A stretch of 64,000 nt of DNA, taken from assembly GCA_043228905.1 (NCBI GenBank), contig JBHGNT010000011.1, positions 2,046,001-2,110,000 of the forward strand, written 5' to 3'. The notes beneath the pieces were generated by a model. It was not told the DNA's origin and did no database searches. It worked only from the letters and a program-made list of their open reading frames with translations. The position numbers and the translations under genes were made by a program. Below are positions 32,250 through 43,152 of the stretch, piece after piece. Source of the DNA: Azolla caroliniana (Eukaryota; Polypodiophyta). Position 1 is the stretch's first letter. Each line of letters opens with the position of its first letter.

Positions 32250-34184
32250 GATCAGGTACCATTCAAGTAGCGAAAGATGAGCTTAACTTCCTGCCAATGC
32301 TTAACTCATGGGCAATGCATAAACCTGCTCATCTGAGAGACAACAAACTGAATATCGGGTCAGGTTATGCATAAGTAAATCAAGCATCCAACTTCCTGTT
32401 GATAGAGAATAACATCAAATGCATCTCTAGCATCATGAAGGCTCAAACATAAACCTATCTCCATGGGAGTGGCAATAGGTTTACAATCTTCAAGGCCAAA
32501 ACGTTGCAATAATGTGTTAATATATTTTGATTGACACAAAGTTGTTCCACATCAACTTGCATAAATTGAATGCCCAAATAATGATGCAAATGTCCCAAAT
32601 CTGACATATCAAAAGAGGCATGCAAATCATCCTTAAAGTCAACAATGTGCTTCTCATTGGGACTATTGAGCAATATATCATCAACATACATAACCATGAT
32701 CAGAAATACATCATCAGCACGTTGTCGTGATGTTTTCGACACATAGTGTGAAACCTCCTCAAAAGAGAATAAAATAGTAGTCCAAATTAACTAATGTTGT
32801 TAAATCAACTATAGTAATAAATGAAAGGATAAAAAGTTAGAAACGGTTTTCGAAAGTAGACAAAAGTAGAGAAAAAGATGGGAAAAGAAAAGCTAGGCGT
32901 GGATATGAGGAGCAAGGTTGAGTAAAAAACTCATAATTTCCTCGTCCAATGTCCAAATTAGAAAAGGAAATATGCATAAGAAAGCTAACCGAAAGAGATT
33001 TTTAAGAATATCTTGCATGTCAAATTTGACGTTGCAGAACAAAAATAGGGATAAAAAGAAACTCAACTCATATAGACAAACTTTTAGGGGTAAAAAAAAC
33101 GGAAGCAAGAAATCCTAAACCTATAATAAGAGCTCATTTTAAGAAGAAGGGGGGAGGGAGAAAGAACGCGGAAGCTCTATTCAATTGGAAAGCGGAAGAA
33201 GAAGGATCAACAACATCAAGAGGCATCATCAACAAAGAAACTCCTTCTATATTCCACTCTCTTCCTCATTCCTTTATAAACAATCCTTGATATTCACATC
33301 CAACCCGTTGTAACATGATTCTTATATTATAAAAGAATCTATTATTTTGATATAAACTAATGTTTTCTTTCATCTACTTGTCTTATGTGTAAATCTTGAT
33401 TGTGTTGTGCGTGTGAACTCTAATTCCTTCCAGTCCATAACCCCGACGGTTCTGCCTCACGATCCGCACATAGTGACAGATTTTTCACGACAACGCTTAC
33501 ACTATAAGGTGCTTTCAGTTGGACTACTCTCAAACCCAAATGCAATCGAATAGGCATGTATCTTTTCATGCCAAGAACATGGTGCTTGCATCAACCCATA
33601 TATAATGCCTTTCTCAACCTACACACTTTGTGTTCATGCCCTTTCTACAAAAAACCACCGGGTTGAGATACATACACTTCCTCATGAAGATCACCATTTA
33701 GAAATGTTGTTTTAAAGTCCAACTGATGTACATTCCAACCACGATGAGCTGCAGCAATTGCATAGATGCTAAGGTAGTAGTTATACGGCAAGTGGGAGCA
33801 AAGGTCTCATCAAAATCAATGTTTTTTTTCTTGGGCATAACCTTTCGCAACAAGCCTAGCCTTATACTTGTCAACGTTTCAATCAAGTTTACGCTTCAGT
33901 TTATATACCCACTTAGTGCCAATAGCCTTCTTGCCATGAGGCACGTCACATAAAGACCATGTGCCAATCTTCATAATAGCATCATATTCCGATTGCATAG
34001 TAGCCATCCAATTTTCTGAATTTTGTGCTTCATCAAAAGAAACAGGTTCATTCTCATCACAAAGACTAGAGGCAGCCATAGCATAACAATGTGATGCAAA
34101 AGAAGCACTATGAGAACCTGAACAAGTACGGTATGACAAAGGAACATCTAATTTTCTAGATCTTGCAAAGTCTACAAAAGCCAT
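32250..34184 (-). pseudogene. copia reverse transcriptase/RNase H, interrupted
   Basis: The RT starts in the 34184-33879 block (ENWMATMQSEYDAIMKIGTW and KKAIGTKWVYKLKRK) and continues at 33886-33698 (DFDETFAPTCRITT). It resumes beyond the inserted LTR at 32742-32455 with the catalytic box MVMYVDDILL. A further frame to 32250 reads QMSRFMHCP, VKHWQEVKLIFRYLNGT, the start of the copia RNase H connection. The rest is missing. The enzyme would copy element RNA. Stops, frame changes and a 770-bp insertion disable it. Confidence 0.85.
32723..33492 (+). repeat. Solo LTR of the TGTCG family inserted in copia RT
   Basis: It starts TGTCGTGATGTTTTC and ends TTTTTCACGACA. The flanks ACGT (32719-32722) and ACGC (33493-33496) form a probable 4-bp duplication. 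Its last 70 bases (CGGTTCTGCCTCACGATCCG) match, inverted, the first 70 bases of the insertion at 62425. A TATAAACA box lies near 33280 on the plus strand. Confidence 0.8.
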
Positions 34185-35608
34185 TTAGGCACAGTCTTTG
34201 CCTCCTCTATATCAGCCCTCTCATTAATGAGTGCATCATGTAAGTCTGCATCAGAAATAGAATGATCTACATCATTATGAGTAGCTTCCAAAGGTTGAGA
34301 AGGTGCCTCAAGTGGATCAACACTTAACTGTCCACTTGTAAAAAGAGGTAACAAAGTGTCATAAACATCTCTGGAGCTAATTGATGTCTCCTTAGTACAT
34401 GAAAGAAGTGGTTGAATTGCATCCTCCACAAAAACAACATCACAGCTAACCAGAATGCGTTTAGATTGTGGATGATACAAACGATAGCCTTTACTTTCAG
34501 AACTGTATCCTACAAATATACATGTCACTACTTTATCATCCAATTTTTTGCATTGTTGTTTAGGCACTAATGCATATGCCAAGCAACCAAAAACACGCAA
34601 ATGAGCAGCAAATAGCTTTCGGCCATGCCAAGCCTCATATGGAGTGATAGAGTGCAATGCTTTAGTGGGACACCTTTTAAGTACATATGTTGCACACATG
34701 ACAGCCTCAAGCCAGAAACTATGTGGTAAAGCCTGACTTTTGACCATACACCTCGCCATTTCCATGAGTAACCTATTCTTTCTTTCAACAACTCCATTCT
34801 GTTGAGGTGTATACGACACTGTACACTGATGTTTTATCCCACGTTCAGCCAAAAATGCATTAAACTTAGAAGACATATACTCCCCCCCTCGATCACAAAG
34901 GAGGGTGCCCATTTTACATGCTAACAAATTTTCAACGGAAGCTAGAAACTGTTTGAAGCACATAAACACTTCGGACATTGCCTTCAATGGATATACCCAT
35001 GCATGCTTGGAAAATTCATCAATAAAAGTCAAGAAGTAAAGATAGTTCCCAAGAGAATGTGTCTGCATAGGACCACATACATCACTATGAACAAGCTGCA
35101 ATTTTTGTGTAGCTCTAACTAAACCATTTTTTGGAAAGGATGAGCGTTGCATTTTGCCCTAAATACAACCTTCACAAACATGCTTCTAAGGTACATCAAG
35201 TTTGGGCAAGGAGGACACCAGTTGAGAGTTTTGCAAACGAAGCAAACTTGTAAAATTCAGATGACCAAAGCGTGCATGCCAAAACTTTGCATCTAAAATA
35301 GCTTGAGAATCATGTATTGCACATGTTGAATCATTTATAGATCTTTCATAATCTATGAGCTTATACAGTTCACGACATAAAACACTAAAAGCAATAATAA
35401 CATCGCCATTAGACAGATCATGAACTATACACTTGTCATCAACAAATTTAACAACCAAGCCAATGTTGGCTAATGTTGTAACTGACAACAGATTTTTCTT
35501 GATCCCTGGCACAAACAAAGCATCTAACAAGGTGAAAGAACTACCATCAACGGTAATCAAAATTATCTTACCAACACCCATAACTGGATAACATGAGTTA
35601 TGGCACAT
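34172..35608 (-). pseudogene. copia pre-integrase and integrase
   Basis: The 35608-35186 block holds the pre-integrase region, with FVPGIKKNLLSVTTLANIGL and the zinc-binding FWHARFGHLNFTSL; a stop follows, then the Cys pair. The 326-residue block 35152-34172 holds the integrase core with LVHSDVCGPM, LLCDRGGEYM and PQQNGVVERKNR supplying D, D and E at normal spacing. The usual copia tail follows (HLRVFGCLAYALVPKQQCKK, FVGYSSESKGYRLYHP, DVVFVED). It would insert element cDNA. The core itself is intact and among the best preserved coding stretches here, but it is uncoupled from gag and RT by stops. Confidence 0.9.
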
Positions 35609-35986
35609 GTGATAGTATTCCTTATAGAGGCAAACTCCAATGAAGTGAAGAAATTGTGTTGCAAGGTAATATGTTTGGTTGCCCCACTGTCAAAGTACCA
35701 AACATCTTATTCAGATCTATATTAGACATACATTATTTTCAAAACCGCATTAGACATACATTATTCATATCTGCATTAGACACACATTAGTAAAGATGGG
35801 CCAAACCTACAAACAATAGCAAATGCCCATTTTTTGCACAAGATTTGCAGACTCTATTTTCGATGCAGAGACTTCTGCAACAAGGAGTCCCACCTCTTTT
35901 TTCTTTACCTCTTTTGTAGGCAATTTTGGGCAATTCTTTATAATATGATCAGTTCCTTTACAGTATTTGCAAAACAATTTTTGTTT

Positions 35987-37248
35987 CTACTCTTGTTTTT
36001 TTTCGTTCACTTGTGAAGTATTAGCAAATCTCTGCTTACTAGCAGATGAGTTCCATTTACCTTTGCCCTTCTTACTAGCTAGGAAAGCTTGACCTGCAAC
36101 ACGCATAATAGACTTGTTTTGCCTAGACTGATCTTCATGTAACAAAACAGAAACTAACTCCGTGAACGATAAGGCATTGGGATCACCTTTCATCATTAAA
36201 CAAAGGGTAGAAGCAAAACTCTAATATGAATCAGGAAGACCATTTAGAACGGTCTAAACAAGTGAACTATCTGGTATTATTTCATCATCAGAAATTAATT
36301 GTTCTGTTAATAATTAGGTAATTAAGCAAGGGTTAATTAACGTCTAATTATGTGATTAAGCAACGTAAGATTATGTGATATGTGTGTGTATGTATGTGAA
36401 GGGAAGAGAGAGAGGAAGTTAACACTTACGAACAACGAGACAAGATGGGGGATGATTAACTATATTAAAAAGCATCATCAAATACAAAAATACCCACAAT
36501 GAGGTATATATACATCTTATGTGCAAAGGTGCACATGTGTGAGTAGAATATACGTACAAAGGTGTAAGTCCTATATTAAATGATCATGGGAGTGGAGGAT
36601 CTACAATGTATCCCACTCAAGTACAAAATCCTATTTAAGTCTTTAAGGTCAACACACTAACTAGACCCTATCTAGGTAACTACTAAGTTACGTGTGTTGC
36701 TCACTCTCCAACTGTTTTCAGAGATAAGCAACACAAGCCTCGTTTATTGCTTGGTACAAAGTGGTAAGAGTATCCCAAGCATCCTTTGTTGTCTTGCAAG
36801 AGCGAATATGGGGAATAATGGCACATTTCACAAACAAAACTATCAACTCATGTGCTTGAGCATCTCTGCCATCCCAACGAATTTGTTCTGCATTTGGTAC
36901 AACAAAAACTGCAACATTAGCATGAGTAGGATGATCAACATTCTCGACAGAATCAGTACCATCAGCATTTGTGTTCTCAACAACAAGACGTTTTTCAACC
37001 CCTTGAACCACATTCCACAACCCTTTTGCTACTAATACATGGCACATCATATTCCAGAGAGGGTAATTTGTTCCATCCAATGTATCCTCAACAGCAAGCA
37101 TCTGAAATACATCATTGCTCTCAGTCATGGCCATTGATTGAGCACGTTTTGATGCAAAAAATGAACTTTTGAATGAATGGAATGTCGTAGAAGACTCAAG
37201 GAGGTTTTTAGTAGGATTGAATCGACTTTGAAGCAAAAAAAAACACAA
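35987..37248 (-). pseudogene. copia gag, split by an LTR
   Basis: 37248-36718 encodes the N-terminal gag with TESNDVFQMLAVEDTLDGTN, LWNVVQGVEK and CKTTKDAWDTLTTLYQAINE, a UBN2-type copia capsid. After the LTR at 36305-36692 the protein resumes with ISDDEIIPDSSLV, TVLNGLPDSY and 36196-35987 (KGDPNALSFTELVSVLLHED). The knuckle CKYCKGTDHIIKNC lies just downstream (about 35975-35930). Three stops replace Gln codons. Gag would assemble particles around the RNA. About 60 residues around the insertion site are displaced or lost. Confidence 0.8.
36305..36692 (-). repeat. Truncated copia LTR inserted in copia gag
   Basis: It starts TGTTAATAATTAGGTAATTAA and follows the LTR at 56219-56616 up to CTAAGTTACGTGTGTTG. 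The last 40 or so bases (to ATATCTCAACA) are missing. No target duplication is evident, in line with a deletion at the right edge. It is a solo remnant. Confidence 0.75.
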
Positions 37249-37475
37249 CTAAAAGCAGAGGAAGAAAACACGGAGAAATTTTTTTTGCAGCATATACTCA
37301 AGTCTTATTCACTATCTCAAAATATGTCAACAAGTCTTATTCACTATCTCAAGCTTCATGTTGAAACTTCATGCTCAAGCTTCTTCTTGAAGCTTCGTGC
37401 TCTAGTTCCTCATTGAAGATTCACTTTCAAGCTTCTTGTTGAAGCTTCATGCTCAAGTGTCGTCTTGATTCTTTA

Positions 37476-37865
37476 TGTCACGGACAAGTATAATAGAGCA
37501 AAGCGAAGACAAGACTAGAAAACAAGAGAGAGGAAAAGAACAAGAACTTAGCTTATAGAATCCGTAACTGGTGTTGTTCACCTTGATTAGAATCAAGGTG
37601 CACCTGAGTATTTATACAAGAAGGTAGGGCTATGTAAGCCAACTAGAAATAGAGTATGCTTGAGGATGCATGCAATAGAGAATGCATGCAAGCTAGAAAT
37701 GAGGATGCATGCAAGCTAGGAACTTCCAATCTTCAATCTATACTACATGAAGTTGGATTTAGTACAAGGATGCATATGTAGCTCAATTGGTAGAGTTGCC
37801 CAATAGAGACCATGAGGTCTTGGGTTCAATCCCTACCTTCCTCCGAGAGCCATATGTCTATGACA
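37476..37865 (-). repeat. 3' LTR of the chromovirus
   Basis: 390 bp from TGTCACGGAC to CTATGACA. It holds the palindrome CACCTTGATT/AATCAAGGTG, a minus-strand TATAAATA box near 37616, and a tRNA-like module at 37779-37833. Confidence 0.9.
37779..37833 (+). repeat. tRNA-like module with perfect A and B boxes in the LTR
   Basis: TAGCTCAATTG (37779-37789) fits the A-box consensus at all positions and GGTTCAATCCC (37823-37833) fits the B box at all positions, 33 nt apart. It cannot fold as a complete tRNA that I can see, so it is called tRNA-derived, not a tRNA gene. The copy in the other LTR (A box at about 42667) has lost the B box. Confidence 0.6.
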
Positions 37866-37889
37866 TTATCTTCCCTCTAAGGCCGCCTC

Positions 37890-39384
37890 CTAAGACGCAT
37901 TTTGTAAATGTATAACTGGTTCCCATGTGGCGTTTGAAAGAGGGTAAGCTTTCCATAAGACCAAGTATTGAAGTCTTCGTCGACACAAGCAATAATCGAA
38001 GATCCGGTCAACCTCGTACTCCTCACATGTCGATAATTCCACAGGCGGCGACGGAGGAGGATGTCGTCCTGGAATGCGAGAAGGATGGTAGAGTTTGAGG
38101 AGAGAGACATGGAAAACATTGTGAAGCCGAAATGTGGGAGGAAGTTTTAACCGGAAGGCTATTGGGTTAACGCCCTCGAGGATACGAAAGAGGCCTGGCT
38201 TTTTGTCGTCGAGCTTCCCGCAGGGACGGATGGTTGTGATGTTGCAACGTAGCATCCAAACCATGTCATCGACTGTGAAGGTTGCCGCAACCAAGCAATG
38301 TCAGTTTGCGTGAGCTTTATACCGTTTGCCAGCGGCACGAAGCTCAAGGGAGAGATCACGATGGACATCTTGTAAGGTGTGGGTACACCTCTCGGCCGAC
38401 GGATTAACGGAAATCTCCGGAATGGAAATGCTGAAACGAGGGTGGAAATGATAGTTTACAAAGAATAGGGAAACCTTAGTTGAGGCATGGATATTATTAT
38501 TGTAGGAAAAGTCCACCATGGTAAGGAAGTCCACCCAATCGTCTTGTTGGTAGCTGATTGTAAAATGGAGGTATTGTTCAAGGATTTGGTTGAATCTTTC
38601 GGTTTAGCCATCAATTTGAGGGTGGTGCGCGGTTGACAAGTTCACAGTAATCCCGAATGTCTGTAGAAGTCGGCACCACAAGTGGGAGATAAATTGAGGA
38701 CCTTGATCAGAAGTGATATCCTCAGGGAAGCCATGTAATCAGACGACATTTTTCAAAAAATGGTCAGCCATCTCCTCCTCCGAAATGGTTTTCGAACATG
38801 GGACAAAGTGAGCCATCTTCGAAAACCGATCGACGATCACTAGCACCGCGTTATGGTCATCGACCCGAGGAAGGTCGGTGATAAAGTCCATGGAGAGAGA
38901 TGATCAAGGTTGACTAGGAATTGGAAGTGGGTGTAGAAGGCCGTAGGGACGATGGTGAGCCGCTTTGGAGCGAGCATAGACGTCACAAGTTTTGATAAAT
39001 TCTTTGACCAATTTCCAAGGTTGGGGACACCAAAACCCCCCGAGACAGCAATGCCAGCGTTTTCGCGACCCCAAAGTGTTCGACAAGAGGATCATCATGG
39101 CAAGTTTGTAGTACTCAAATGAGACATGAGCCAATTGGTATGTAAAGGAGGTGATTATGATAGAGTAGCCCATCCTGAGTTGTAAAGTAACTGAGATCCG
39201 AGCTTTGCATTTCCTGGGATGGGTTGTTGAGGCGCGCCATGATGTCGGTAGTGAAAGGGTTCGATGTTTGTTGCTTGGGCAATCTCGTTGAGCAAGGAAT
39301 CATCATGCAACATATAGGTTGTGAACATGTGGAGTTGATCAGGCCACTATAAACAATGTGATTGCTGAGAATATGCATCATCAC
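37890..39384 (-). pseudogene. chromovirus integrase and chromodomain
   Basis: Blocks at 39384-38904 carry the zinc-binding integrase N-terminus (KEFIKTCDVYARSKAAHH). 38534-38301 resembles the end of the core (FLTMVDFSYNNNIHASTKVS). 38294-37890 holds the C-terminal domain (DKKPGLFRILEGVNPIAFRL, FHVSLLKLYHP) and then a chromodomain with EYEVDRIFDYCLCRRRLQYL and WEPVIHLQNA. The chromodomain is thought to steer integration to particular chromatin through histone marks. The aromatic cage positions look partly altered, and the segment between 38540 and 38900 contains core sequence in broken frames. Several shifts make it non-functional. Confidence 0.82.
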
Positions 39385-41443
39385 CTAGGCGTAATGCAAA
39401 GTTGGGTCGCCGAGAGAGAGCATCCGCTTTCCCATGTTGAACGTTCGGTCAAAACAAGATTTTGAAGTCGTAGTCGGCGAGAAAAGATGACCAGCGAGCC
39501 GGCCTCTGATTCAACGTATGAGTGGTGGTGAAGTAGATGAGATTCTTGTGGTCGGTCAGCACTTGAATACAATGTTGGGCCCAGCTAGATAGGGTCGCCA
39601 TTTGGCGAAGGCCGAAATGATAACTGCAAGCTCCTTGTCGTAGACCGGATAATTGATTTTCAGGGCTGTAAACTTCTGAGAGTAGAAGGCGACCGGATGT
39701 AGGGTGCCATCATCGTCGAGTTGAGACAAGACCGCACCTGTGGCAAAGTCGGAGGCGTCGGTTTCAACCTAGAAAGGGCGGGTGGGGTCGGGTTGGACTA
39801 ACACGGGGGCGGAGAGAAAAGTTGCTTTGAGGGTATTAAAAGCATTGTGTGCCGCAGGGGTCCAAAGAATGGAGTATCTTTCTGGGTAAGCTGGATAAGA
39901 GGTTGGACCAGGGAAGAGAACCTGTCTGTAAATCGTCTATAAAAATTTGCAAAACCAAGAAACAATTGTACCTCTTTCAACTGAGTTGGGAGAGGCCAAT
40001 CAGTGATTGCTACTACCTTGCGTTCATCCATTGTGATCCCAATAGGTGAGATCATGTAACCCAAGAATTCGACAAAGGTCTGATTGAACTCTCATTTCTC
40101 ACTTTTGGCGAAGAGCCCATATTCCCGGAGTTTGGTGAGAACCAACCGGGCGTGGTGTGTGTGCTCCTCCCAATTGGAAGAAAAAACTAGGATGTCGTCA
40201 AGGTAGATGACCACGAAATGATTGAGATACTCTCGAAAAATATAGGTCATCATGTATTGGAAGACGGTCCGACTGTTGGTAAGGCCGAATGGCATCACTT
40301 TGTACTCGAAATGTCCATAGTGCGTCCGAAAAGCCATTTTCCACTCGTCCCTAGGCTTGATGCGCACCAAATTGTAGGCGCCCCGAAGGTCGATTTTGGA
40401 GAAGATATGCCCAGTTCGGAGTCGATCAAGGAGCATTGGAATTAAGGGCAGGGGGTAACGATTATGCACCGTAACTTTGTTGAGACCCCGATAATCCACA
40501 CATAAGTGTAAGGAGTCGTCCTTCTTTTTGACAAATAAGATTGGTGCCCCAACCAGTGATTGGAGGGTTGAATGAAGCCCTTCGCGAGATTCTCAACCAA
40601 ATATGTGCGGAGAGCCTCAAGTTCAAGTTCAGATAACCCATAGATAGGACCGAATGGGGGATGCTCGCCCGCTTGGAGTTTGATTGGGCAATCGTAGGCG
40701 CGATGAGCTGGTAACCGATTGGCATTCCACTTTTTGAAGGTGTCGGAAAAGTCGCTATATCGGACGGGTAAATTGTTGACAAGAACGATGACGTCCCCCG
40801 ACACAACGAACAGTGTAATGACCAAACCGGACTCGATTGCAACAAAATCAAGAGAGTGTCGTGACCTAGCAGGAATTGGCCTTACTGGAAAAGTGATGGA
40901 GCGGTTACACCAATCCACCGTCGGATTGTATGTCTCCAACCAAAATAGCCCCAACATAATCGGATGTCGGGGGGTTGCGATGAGGTAGAACGTGAGTTCC
41001 TCATGATGCACCCCAACTTGAAGTACCAATGGGATAGTGGCTTCAATAACTGCCCCCGAAGAGAGGACCTGACCGTCGATCGCCTCAACGGATATGGGTT
41101 GTGATGTGCGGACGGTGGGGATATTATGTGCGCGGACAAACAATTTATCGATAAAGCAAGTAGATGCTCCAGAGTCGAGCAAGGCATGAGAATGTATTGA
41201 AGTCGAACCAAAACAAAGACTTACTTGCAAAGAGAACCCTCCTAATGGTGGAACGGACTTGTACGAGCATGGAGAAGGTGAGTAACGGGAAGCGTCCAGC
41301 GGCACGACTCCTACTACAGTCGGACTTGGTCGTTTTCCTGTTGTCGAGGAACCTCCGCAAGACATGCACGATGGAATTGGTGTCGTGGGCCCCGCACCGG
41401 GCAGTGGCAGATGACATGGCCAAGGTTGCCACAATAGAGACAA
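39385..41443 (-). pseudogene. chromovirus protease, RT and RNase H
   Basis: The block 41443-40442 carries the protease with ALLDSGASTCFIDKLF, an intact D-S-G-A site, then the linker to RT ([15 protein letters not shown]). RT at 40499-40092 has [37 protein letters not shown] and the catalytic [12 protein letters not shown]. The connection is at 40064-39798 (QLFLGFANFYRRF). RNase H remains follow to about 39400 ([16 protein letters not shown]). The protease block is in a different frame from gag, consistent with either mutation or programmed shifting. Catalytic motifs in RT and protease are intact. Confidence 0.88.
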
Positions 41444-42255
41444 AGTCCATTGTCCCGATGATGCTAGCGTTGGGCTTCAATTACTGGTTGGAACGGAGCG
41501 TGGTCGATCTCCATCGGGGTCTGGAAATCGACCTCCATTGTGGTATGGGTATCACTAGGTGATGGTAAGGTTGGCATGGGAGACAAGTAGGGCCTGGCGT
41601 TTGATGCGTTTTGGGAAGAAGCCTGAGACCCGCGAGTACCCCGTTCTTCTTGACGAAGTTCGAAGAGACGATTATCACACTGGACAACTTGGGAGATTAC
41701 TTGAGACAACGATGTGGGCTCCGAGAAGTTTGAGAGAAGAGTCTTGACGTCGTTTCGAAGACCGCAACAGAAATGGTTGCATAGGGCATGGTCATCCCAA
41801 CTGACATCGCAGGCAATCTGACGGAACTTTGAGGCGTAGACCAAGGCTGGAAGTGAGCCTTGTTGGAAAGAATAAAGCTTTGTGAGTGTCGTTCGTTGCC
41901 GGTCTGTCTCGCCAAACATCGCTTCGAGCTCCTCAATGAAAGTGGTGTAGTTTTCTAAGAGAGGGGATGAGGTCTCGATCAAGGGTGCAAACCACATTTG
42001 CGTCGGCTTGGAGAGAAGCGTGCCGACAAGCCCAACCCGAGAAAAGTCGCTAGCATACCGTTGGGGTTGTAACCGGATGATAAGTTGAATTTGGTTGATG
42101 AAGCCGTGAAGATACGCCCTCATGCCATTGAATTTTTCCGGTAGGCTGATGGTTGGTTCGAGGACATATGGATGGGAAGAGGACGTGGTCGGGCTAGGTG
42201 CCGACGATGGTTGTGACTTGATGGGTGGTGGATTTCTTGAAGTGCCGGATTGCAA
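41300..42255 (-). pseudogene. chromovirus gag with single CCHC knuckle
   Basis: One frame from 42255: a Ser/Pro-rich start, then PEKFNGMRAYLHGFINQIQL, a capsid region through FIEELEAMFGETDRQRTTLT, and a Gln/Asn-rich linker. A single stop at 41464 is followed in the same frame by DNGLCLYCGNLGHVICHCPV, the CX2CX4HX4C knuckle. This LxLYCGxxGH knuckle, with a capsid that starts FxGxxxxLxGFxxQI, is the gag style of the sushi/Tf1-like chromoviruses as I know them; the clade is inference. Apart from that stop the frame looks complete. Confidence 0.8.
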
Positions 42256-42366
42256 CTCTCATAATGATTCCCGAAGGATTTCATTATCTAGTTGAAGTTG
42301 TTGCAAGGCTGCCATGACTTGGTTTAGGTTGTCGACAAAGCCAGATATGGTAGCAAGAAGAGCGTG

Positions 42367-42379
42367 AAGGTGAACAAAC
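42367..42379 (-). other. Self-priming primer-binding site of the chromovirus
   Basis: On the minus strand GTTTGTTCACCTT directly follows the last base of the 5' LTR. Its reverse complement AAGGTGAACAA equals the first 11 nt of AAGGTGAACAACACC within the LTR (42488 down to 42474), the predicted RNA start. No TGG-type tRNA complement is present at this position. Confidence 0.7.
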
Positions 42380-42755
42380 TGTCACGGACAAGTATAATAG
42401 AGCAGAGCGAAGACAAGACTACAAAACAAGAGAGAGGAAAAGAACAAGAACTTAACTTATAGAATCTGTAACTGGTGTTGTTCACCTTGATTAGAATCAA
42501 GGTGCACCTGAGTATTTATACAAGAAGGTAGGGCTATGTAAGCCAGCAAGAAATAGAGTATGGATGGGGATGCATGCAATAGAGTCTGCATGAGAATGTG
42601 TAAAGCTAGAAATGAGGATGTTCAATCTATACTAAATGAAGTTAGATTTAATATAAGCATGCATATGTAGCTCAATTGGTAGGGTTGCCCAATAGAGACC
42701 ATAAGGTCTTGGGTTCACTACCTTCCTTTGAGAGGCATATGTTTAAGCTATGACA
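42380..42755 (-). repeat. 5' LTR of the chromovirus
   Basis: 376 bp with the same ends as the 3' LTR. It holds the palindrome at 42483-42504 and the minus-strand TATA box at 42520-42511. The B box of its tRNA-like module is degraded. Confidence 0.9.
42474..42520 (-). promoter_or_regulatory. LTR promoter and predicted RNA start of the chromovirus
   Basis: The minus strand reads TATAAATACT from 42520, and AAGGTGAACAACACC begins 32 nt downstream at 42488, the usual TATA-to-start distance in plants. The start lies in a perfect 10-bp inverted repeat, CACCTTGATT and AATCAAGGTG, separated by 2 nt (42483-42504). The same arrangement is in the other LTR. Confidence 0.65.
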
Positions 42756-43152
42756 TTTTATGCTTGAGCTTCATCCTAAATATTTGTGCTAAAGTTTTGT
42801 CTTAAAGTTTTGTGTGGATAGTGGGAAAGTGAGGCACTTAACATTTCCTTGTACTAGGTACTCCATAATGTTTTAAGCTATAAAAAATTTCCTTCACTTG
42901 TTCTTGAACCTTCCTTTTCAAACCTGATTGTAAAGAGAATCCAATCTAGAAGCAAAAAATAAGGATATTTAAAATTAAGAAACTCTAAACTTAGACAATA
43001 AAAAATAAGAAAGGAGACAAATAACAATAATCAATGAAAAATTCAAAACTACAACTATTAACAGAAATGTAATCAGCGATTACGTGATGCAAATTGTCGG
43101 GTGGTTATAGCAATTAACTAGAAAAATATAATAAATATTTAGGAAACAAATA
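42756..43152. other. Probable remainder of the copia 5' LTR or leader, then AT-rich spacer
   Basis: No protein gene. The first 200 bases repeat the words seen at 37300-37470. No primer site was found. Confidence 0.4.

Larger units (their letters stand above)
37476..42755 (-). mobile_element. Chromodomain gypsy retrotransposon (chromovirus), self-priming type
   Basis: This is a compact 5.3-kb element. LTRs at 37476-37865 and 42380-42755 are close copies with TGTCA/TGACA ends. CTTTA (37471-37475) and TTTTA (42756-42760) flank it as a 5-bp duplication with one mismatch. Minus-strand order: gag with one CCHC knuckle, protease, RT, RNase H, integrase, chromodomain. A polypurine tract (TTAGAGGGAAGATAA on the minus strand) abuts the 3' LTR. 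No tRNA-type primer site is present. The base pairs beside the 5' LTR are instead complementary to the element's own predicted RNA start (see 42367-42379). The protein genes are broken. Confidence 0.88.
32245..43140 (-). mobile_element. Minus-strand copia element, hit by three later insertions
   Basis: The minus-strand order is gag (37248-36718 and 36304-35987), pre-integrase and integrase (35608-34172), and RT (34184-33493 and 32742-32250). It is interrupted by a solo LTR at 32723-33492, another LTR at 36305-36692 and the chromodomain gypsy element at 37476-42755. Its own 3' end is cut at about 32245. Sequence to the right of 42755 continues the style of the region before 37476 (repeated GCTTGAGCTTCAT-like words), so it is probably the rest of its 5' LTR or leader. 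Host limits on the right are approximate. Confidence 0.7.

Noticed and set aside
37775-37845. A possible tRNA gene
   Set aside because: A and B boxes are perfect, but I see no complete cloverleaf or acceptor stem, and the segment is repeated in the partner LTR as part of the retroelement.
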